Below, one piece after another: positions 58,300 to 64,000 of a DNA stretch of 64,000 nucleotides. The stretch lies in assembly GCF_003255815.1 (NCBI RefSeq), contig NC_037671.1, positions 153,814,645 to 153,878,644 on the forward strand. Reading direction: 5' to 3'. Below the pieces are notes generated by a model, which was not told the origin of the DNA, ran no database searches, and was given only the letters and a program-made list of their open reading frames with translations. Both the position numbers and the translations under genes were made by a program. This DNA comes from Theropithecus gelada (Eukaryota; Chordata; Mammalia; Primates; Cercopithecidae). Numbering within the stretch: the first letter of the stretch is position 1; each line of letters starts with the position of its first letter.

Positions 58300-60440
58300 G
58301 AAATTCCTAGATGTCAGACCGAAGAGGGAAATCTAAGTTAAGCATAAGCAAAAGCTCAAGCTAAACTGAGCAACTGGGGTCATGGGGTGGGGGATGGGAG
58401 GCAAGTCTTAGTTCTAAGATCGGGGCTAACGTTTGGAGTTTTAATGCCCTCACTAGGACTTGCCACTAGGATTTGGACCCACAGAGGGAAATTGCAGCTG
58501 AACTCACTGAAGCAGGGACACTAGAAATACTTTCAGACAGGGAAATGGGGTCTAGAAAATTCTTCCTGCAAGCCTACAGAGGCAGCTAGAAAACTTTTCT
58601 TTTAGGGCCTCTGAGTGGGTAAAGGTTACTTACCTTGTGTAGGACCAAATCCTCAAACCTGTGTGCCACATGGGAATGGGATCCATTTTTATTCTCCCTT
58701 TATGTGCTGGAATTCTTCAACAAGTCAAGGAAATGGTATTCCCATAGGAAAAATAATACAGCCTCAACTGAAAATGATCTCATCACAAAGCAAGTAAAGT
58801 ACACAAAAGGAAAATAACTACAAAAGGAAACCAGCAGCCACAAAAATAAGAATATTTGTACACAAAGAACTAGAAAGGATAGTCCGAAAGAAGTTTTATA
58901 TTCATAAAAATCTGTGATAATATTTTCATCACATAAATCATAAAAATGTTTAAAATATTGAATTGTAAAAGCATGATTAGAAGATTGAAGAATAAACAAA
59001 GAAGGAATAGGAAAAAAATAAAACAGATGCTATATTAAAATTCAAAAGTAATCAGGTTTGGAAAAGAAACATATGTAATTTACTTCCAGAAATGAAAAAA
59101 AAATATATAGTCATTGAAATTAAAAATTCAATCATTGGGTTAAACAAGAGATGAGAAACTGCAGGATAGAACATCAGAAATATAGACCTGAAAAAATTAC
59201 CTATAAATTGACATAAGGAAGTAAATAAATATGATGCTAACTGACTCATAGAATGATAAAATTCAACGGAAGTTTAGCACAAGTTGCCAAAGAAGAGATT
59301 AGAAGAAGTTGAGGAGAAACAATATTCAAAAAAAAATGAAGGAGAAAAGAATGATCATGAATTAAAAACTATTATAAATCCTCAGTTTGAGGATGATAAA
59401 AAATAATCTTACCCATAGTAGAAAATCTGTCAACCAGCAAGACAAAGATAAAAATATTAAAACTGGGGGCAAATATCTTTATTGTGAGTGTTTACCACTC
59501 ACAGTCCAACTTCATTGAAATAAATATTAAATAATATATGTCCTTTAGTAAGAATATTGAACCCATAAGACATTTTAACTGGATTGTAGCCTAGAAGAAT
59601 CTATCTATAAAAAGCAGTAGTATTTCTTTATGTCAATGACAAGCAAATAGAAAATATAATAAAAATATTTAGAATAGCGACAAAAACTTTGTGATACCTA
59701 TAAATAAATGTTTTTAAAATTGAGATAATTTTTAAAGGTTATTGAAGAACGTAAAATTCTAAATGAGCAGACAGCTGACCATCACCAAGTACCAGTGAAA
59801 ATCTGTGAAATTTTAAATGTTTACCATTTCTATTAATAGAGTTAATTAGTTACCACAATGTAAGAGGGCAATATGGCATTATTTAGTAGCTTTGAAGGTG
59901 ATAAAACCCTGTCAACCAACAATTCCACATCCAAATATTTACCCCAAAAAACTCTTAAAATATGTACAGAAAAACCATCTAAAAAGTGCTCAATGTAGAC
60001 ATACTTACTATGATGAAGATAAGAAAAATAAATAAATAGCAAAAATAAATTCTCATATTCCCTTTAGTCTGATAAAAAAACAGTTAAAGTGAATGAAACA
60101 GGTCTTCATGTATAAACAATGATAAATTTCAGAAACTTCAGGTGGAAAAACAATGTCATTATGCTATTATTTATATCAAGTTGTAAAACATAAAACAATG
60201 CTACATTGTGAGAACATACATTATAATTTAAAAATTTAAATACACTTGTAGGGTAAGTACTAATTTCAGAATAGTAGTTACCTAGGAAAGGGAATAAAAC
60301 AGAAGTGAAATGAGATTCATTTGTATCTAAGTATCATTGCTTTAAAAATATATCTGAGGCAAATATAAAATATGAATGTTTTGTTACCTCTAGGTTGCAT
60401 GGGTAATGCATGTTATATGTGCTTTTTTAATGTCTTAAAA
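58300..60440 (+). mobile_element. Old L1M/HAL1-like sense sequence
   Basis: A-rich text such as 'aaattaaaaattcaatcatt', 'gggttaaacaagagatgaga', 'aaatcctcagtttgaggatg' and 'gtcaaccagcaagacaaag' follows L1 ORF1-region order. It is followed by a 3' part with 'ccaacaattccacatccaaa' and 'tactaatttcagaatagtag'. Borders and family are uncertain. Confidence 0.5.
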
Positions 60441-61920
60441 TAATTTCTAATTTAAATTTCTTTAATTGAATGTAAAAAAGAATTCCAGATTTAAAAAGAG
60501 GTGAATGAAATTTTTAATACAATGTCAACTACATTATTACATTTTACACATAAGATTTCCTCTTCAACAATGATATTAATGAACATTATCATCATTATAT
60601 TTCAAAATGTTAAAGGAATGCTAGCTCAAGACACTAAAATGTTTATAATATTTTTGCATTGTTAAAAATTTTGAAATTTCTGTCTCTTATGAATTACAAG
60701 AGGCAAGTCAATTTCAGATATATGACAAGTCATTGAATATAAGTGCTGTCTGACTCTCAGTATTTGTTTATTTCAAGTACCATATGCTAGAAATTGGCTC
60801 TTTTGCAGTTTGGTGTCATATTATTTATGCAAAATCAGTTGGTTTGTAGAATCTCACACATAATATAAATTGACCTTGATCTAGGTAGGAACATGTGCTT
60901 TTAGTTTTATCAAAGTCTTATAATAGAAAGATAAATAGTGAAGTAGAAGACTAGAAATTAAAGTCTGTATTTTCATATTGTTTTCCTTTGTTTTTATTGC
61001 ATTTTTCCATTAAGTCCTTACAGGCCCATGAGACTATGTGATCTGGCCTTGGCTTACCTCTCCAGAATGTTCTTGAGTATCAGTCACTGTTTTTCAGCTT
61101 TGCTTAAATTTCTTGAGTCTATTAGTTCTTTGTAGCATCTGGAATTTTATAAGTTCTATTCGAATTGCTTGGGAAATCTCATTTCTAGCCCTATTCCTTT
61201 GCTTAGCCAGGCATTTTTAATGGCTTGGCTTAACTTCAACTTTCACAGGAAAGCTGCCCCTGCATCCTCAAATCATATCATTCTCATAGCATAATCACTT
61301 TTCAAACCCTTTTCTTTTCTTTTATGATCTCATAATTATTAATTCTGTTTTATGTCTATCTTACCTCTGGTGATGATATGGACCCTATGTATTTTCTTTA
61401 TCATTGCACAATAAGAAGATAACACAATGACTCATACAAAAGAAAGATGGAAGGAAGAGAGCTAAAATCTCGTGAAGCTTTAACAGTCATTTAGCCTTTC
61501 TGATTCTATTTTGTAATCTATGAAATGGTGTCATTGAATCTTTTCTGCCTTTCAATAGGTATAATTATAACATTAAAGCCCCGTACAAATATAAAGTATA
61601 ACTATAAATACCTATTGGATTACTTTTTGTTGTTGTTTATATTGCTTTTCTCAAGCAGAGATAAGTTTCTGTTCTTTTTCCCTGAAAGGATTTTTATGGT
61701 GTGTTAACATTTTTATTGGTTTTGGATTTCCCCCTTCTTTTTCATTTGTGTACAGGAATGGTCACTTCATTAACTTGTAGACTTGATTCCTGGGTATTTT
61801 TACAAATGGCCTTCAATGGTACATTTAATCCTGAATCTAAATTACAGATGTAGAATTTTTGGCATAAAAGGTTCATGCAGGAATTTATCTCTTGCAACAG
61901 CTACAGTTCAAATAACATTA

Positions 61921-62370
61921 TGTTAGCCAATTTTTTGCATTGACAGACTCCTTGACCAAACTTTGGAAAGGCTTCTCTGAGTCCTCTTTTTGATGAGGCC
62001 TCTTCGTTGAGCCTTGTCCTCAAACCTAGCTTGGTTATAGCAAGAATTCTGCAAAGTCAGTGTGTGAATGACCCCTTACCCTTGATATCTGATCCCTCTG
62101 GCCTGTCTTCAACAAGAATCCTGTTCATGTGGTTTAGTAAGAATCCCCGTATCCCTGATGTCTCTTCTTAATGATTGTTCACCCCTGATCCTTGCTCCAT
62201 GGCTATAAATCTCCACCCTGTTCCTTGGCTGTGAATCCCTAGTTGTTCATGTTGTATTGGGAATGGAGGCTAGTTCTTTACTAAGGTCGCTTTTTCCCTA
62301 TTGCAATAGTTTTTCACTGAAGCCTATTTTCATTGTTTTAACTACTGTCCAGCTCTGGTTCTCTTTCACA
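61921..62370 (+). mobile_element. Candidate ERVL-type LTR (LTR33-like)
   Basis: The block opens TGTTAGCCAATTTTTTGCAT and closes GGTTCTCTTTCACA, so it has TG...CA ends and a length of about 450 bp. Inside are 'gaggcctcttcgttgagcct', 'cttgatatctgatccctctg' and a degraded polyadenylation area 'tattgcaatagtttttcact'. These fit an old LTR33-like family as I recall it. The flanks (catta / ctatta) allow only a weak target duplication. Confidence 0.5.
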
Positions 62371-63349
62371 CTATTAAAAGCTAAGCTTGTGAAAAGTGAG
62401 AACTAATGTTTATGTATTTCCTTCTCCTCCCTAACCCATCAACTATTATCTAGCCTTGGAAAAGTGTGTTTTAGGAGTAAGTCCTCAACAAATACTGCTA
62501 ATTAACTAATTATCCTTGTTTTGTTAACTTCTTTTAATACTAGGATGCATTACTATAAAGGTCATAACAGAAGAAAACCTGTAATTAACTACAAACTACC
62601 AAAAAACCAAGCATGACTGAGAAATTCCTGAAGCAATTATCACAGAAAAATAACTTAAATGTCACTGTATCTATTCCTGGTAACTTTGTCAGTAGTACTC
62701 CAAGCTGACTAACAATCACAGTTCAGTATGTGTTGCTGAAGTTGTACCTAATTTATAAGGCAGTAGCTTCCATGAGAAAGAATATAAGAAAACTACTGTG
62801 ACTGTATTTCTCCAGAGAAAAACTGTACTGAGGAAACTACAGCAAAAAGAAAATTGATGTCAACACGATAGTATCTCACTTCAAGAAATCAAAAACAAAA
62901 GAACTTAGTAAAATTTTTCGAATTCCACTTTGTTTTTAAAGGGAAAAGAGAACTAAAGAAAAAAAGGCAGCCATGATAAGTTTTTTGTAGCATAGGCCAC
63001 AACATTGAGCTATGTTCAACAGAAATAGATGTCTAAAGCACACATTTCTTCCTAAAAGAATGAAAACTGGTTCTTGGGGAACAAAAATATCATTGGTTTT
63101 ATGTAAAGGCAAACATTCACATGGTGCATCTGTACATAAAATATATCTGGAGTATTAAAGCTTCATGGTGGGGATGATTATGAAAAAATGGCTATATAGG
63201 TTCTGTAGGGACATGATAATAAAAAATAGATTAAGTAGACTGAAAACAGTAGTCTAAAGTGAAGTGACATGTTTTAATATCATAATATGTGAGAATATAA
63301 AAGTATTTATGTGTGGATTATTTACAATGGAAAAATGAATATTATCTAT

Positions 63350-64000
63350 TGGGGGAACCTGCCCCCAATATTTCAACATAGGTTCTTTCTATTTTCCCTA
63401 AGTGTTGACTGGTCTGAGAAATAAAGAGAAAGAATACAAAGAGAGGAATTTTACAGCTGGGCCTCTGGGGGTGACATCACATATCGGTAGGACTGTGATG
63501 CCCACCTGAGCCACAAAACCAGCAAGTTTTTATTAAGGATTTCAAAAGGGGAAGGGGTGTACGAACAGGGAGTAGTTCACAAAGATCACATGCTTCAAAG
63601 GGCAAAAGGGAGAACAAAGATCACGTGCTTCTGAGGAAACAGGGCACAGACAAAAGCAAAGATCACAATGCAAACGGCAAAATTAGAATTACTGATGCGG
63701 ATCTATGTTTAGCTGTGCATGTATTGTCTTGATAAACATCTTAAACAACAGAAAACAGGATTCGAGAGCAGAGAACTGGTCTGACCTCAAATTTACCAGG
63801 GTGGGGTTTCTTCCCCACCCTAATAAGCCTGAGGATACTGCAGGAGATCAGGGTATATTTCAGCATTTCAGTCCTTATTTCAACCGCATAAAACAGACAC
63901 TCCCAGAGCAGCCTTTATAGACTTCCCCCAAGGAATGCATTCCTTTCCCAAGGTCTTAATTATTAATATTCCTTGCAAGGAAAAGAATTCAGCGATATCT
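63350..64000 (-). mobile_element. ERVK-type LTR, cut by the window end
   Basis: It starts TGGGGGAACCTGCCCCCAAT and continues 'ggtctgagaaataaagagaa', 'gacatcacatatcggtagga', 'aagtttttattaaggatttc' and 'ctcaaatttaccagggtggg' to the window edge. The layout and the G5/C5 hairpin at the edge resemble class II (ERVK) LTRs read in reverse. Similar sequence exists in my memory as a HERV-K group LTR, but I cannot name the family. The far end, target duplication and any internal provirus lie outside the window. Confidence 0.7.

Larger units (their letters stand above)
1..64000 (+). other. LAMA2: LAMA2 transcription unit, internal part (introns 4-10, exons 5-10)
   Basis: The whole window lies inside one gene read on the + strand. 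Six exons with AG/GT borders join without a frame break into 276 codons of laminin alpha-2: the end of the LN domain followed by LE repeats. Exon phases are 0-0, 0-0, 0-1, 1-0, 0-1 and 1-0. Laminin alpha-2 pairs with beta and gamma chains to form laminin-211/221 of muscle and Schwann-cell basement membranes, and loss of the human gene causes merosin-deficient muscular dystrophy (established knowledge). No promoter, first exon or polyadenylation site is present. Numbering follows human LAMA2 as recalled. The paralogue LAMA1 is less likely because the residues match alpha-2 almost throughout. Confidence 0.96.
55450..64000 (+). other. LAMA2: LAMA2 intron 10 (5' part)
   Basis: The intron begins with donor gtacat and continues past the window. 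It holds a sense L1M/HAL1-like remnant at about 58300-60440, a candidate ERVL-type LTR at 61921-62370, and an antisense ERVK-type LTR from 63350 to the window end. Nothing is recognised in 55450-58300 or 60450-61900, apart from short tandem A/T-rich motifs, nor in 62380-63340. Confidence 0.85.

Noticed and set aside
1..64000. tRNA, snRNA, 7SK, 5S or microRNA genes and processed pseudogenes
   Set aside because: I searched by eye for their conserved boxes, hairpins and A-tailed coding copies and found none; a covariance-model scan would be needed to exclude diverged small RNAs.

Overview
This window is nuclear DNA from a primate, most likely an Old World monkey, and it lies inside one gene: LAMA2, encoding the laminin alpha-2 chain, transcribed on the + strand. 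Six short exons with consensus splice borders are spread over about 26 kb. They join in frame into the C-terminal end of the laminin N-terminal (LN) domain and the first laminin-type EGF-like (LE) repeats. Exon lengths (180, 90, 118, 179, 100 and 161 bp, 828 bp in total) correspond to human coding positions c.640-1467, which I take to be human exons 5-10 (residues 214-489). That numbering is recalled, not looked up. The Old World monkey assignment rests on three young Alu copies (near 5150, 8550 and 50070) that share bases unlike the human AluY consensus, such as 'tttacgcc', 'ggctagttttttg' and 'ggcttgagccacc'. It also rests on a handful of amino-acid differences from human LAMA2.

Layout: 1-29807 is the 3' part of intron 4; 29808-29987 exon 5; 29988-32875 intron 5; 32876-32965 exon 6; 32966-34910 intron 6; 34911-35028 exon 7; 35029-40452 intron 7; 40453-40631 exon 8; 40632-48527 intron 8; 48528-48627 exon 9; 48628-55288 intron 9; 55289-55449 exon 10; 55450-64000 the start of intron 10. 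More than 98% of the window is therefore intron. No other protein gene, tRNA, rRNA or small RNA gene was recognised on either strand.

The introns are a layered record of transposable elements: old MIR, L2, L1M/HAL1-like, MLT1 and hAT/Tigger copies, then THE1, L1PA-type, AluJ/S and monkey-lineage AluY copies, and two ERVK-type LTRs. Several insertions are unusually legible. A twin-primed (5'-inverted) L1 sits between 9-bp target duplications in intron 6. A solo ERVK (LTR5-like) LTR with a 6-bp duplication lies inside an L1 in intron 4. A MER1-type hAT element has a perfect 8-bp duplication, a THE1 LTR with a 5-bp duplication lies inside an Alu-monomer fragment, and a young Alu is nested in an old Alu that is itself inside an L1.

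The encoded segment lies at the end of the laminin short arm. The LN domain drives laminin polymerisation in the muscle and nerve basement membrane, and the rod of LE repeats spaces it from the coiled-coil arm. I found no sign of a new kind of biological system. The points most worth checking are a predicted N-glycosylation sequon missing in LE2, weak splice donors after exons 8 and 10, the inverted Alu pair around exon 9, and a few unexplained local duplications.
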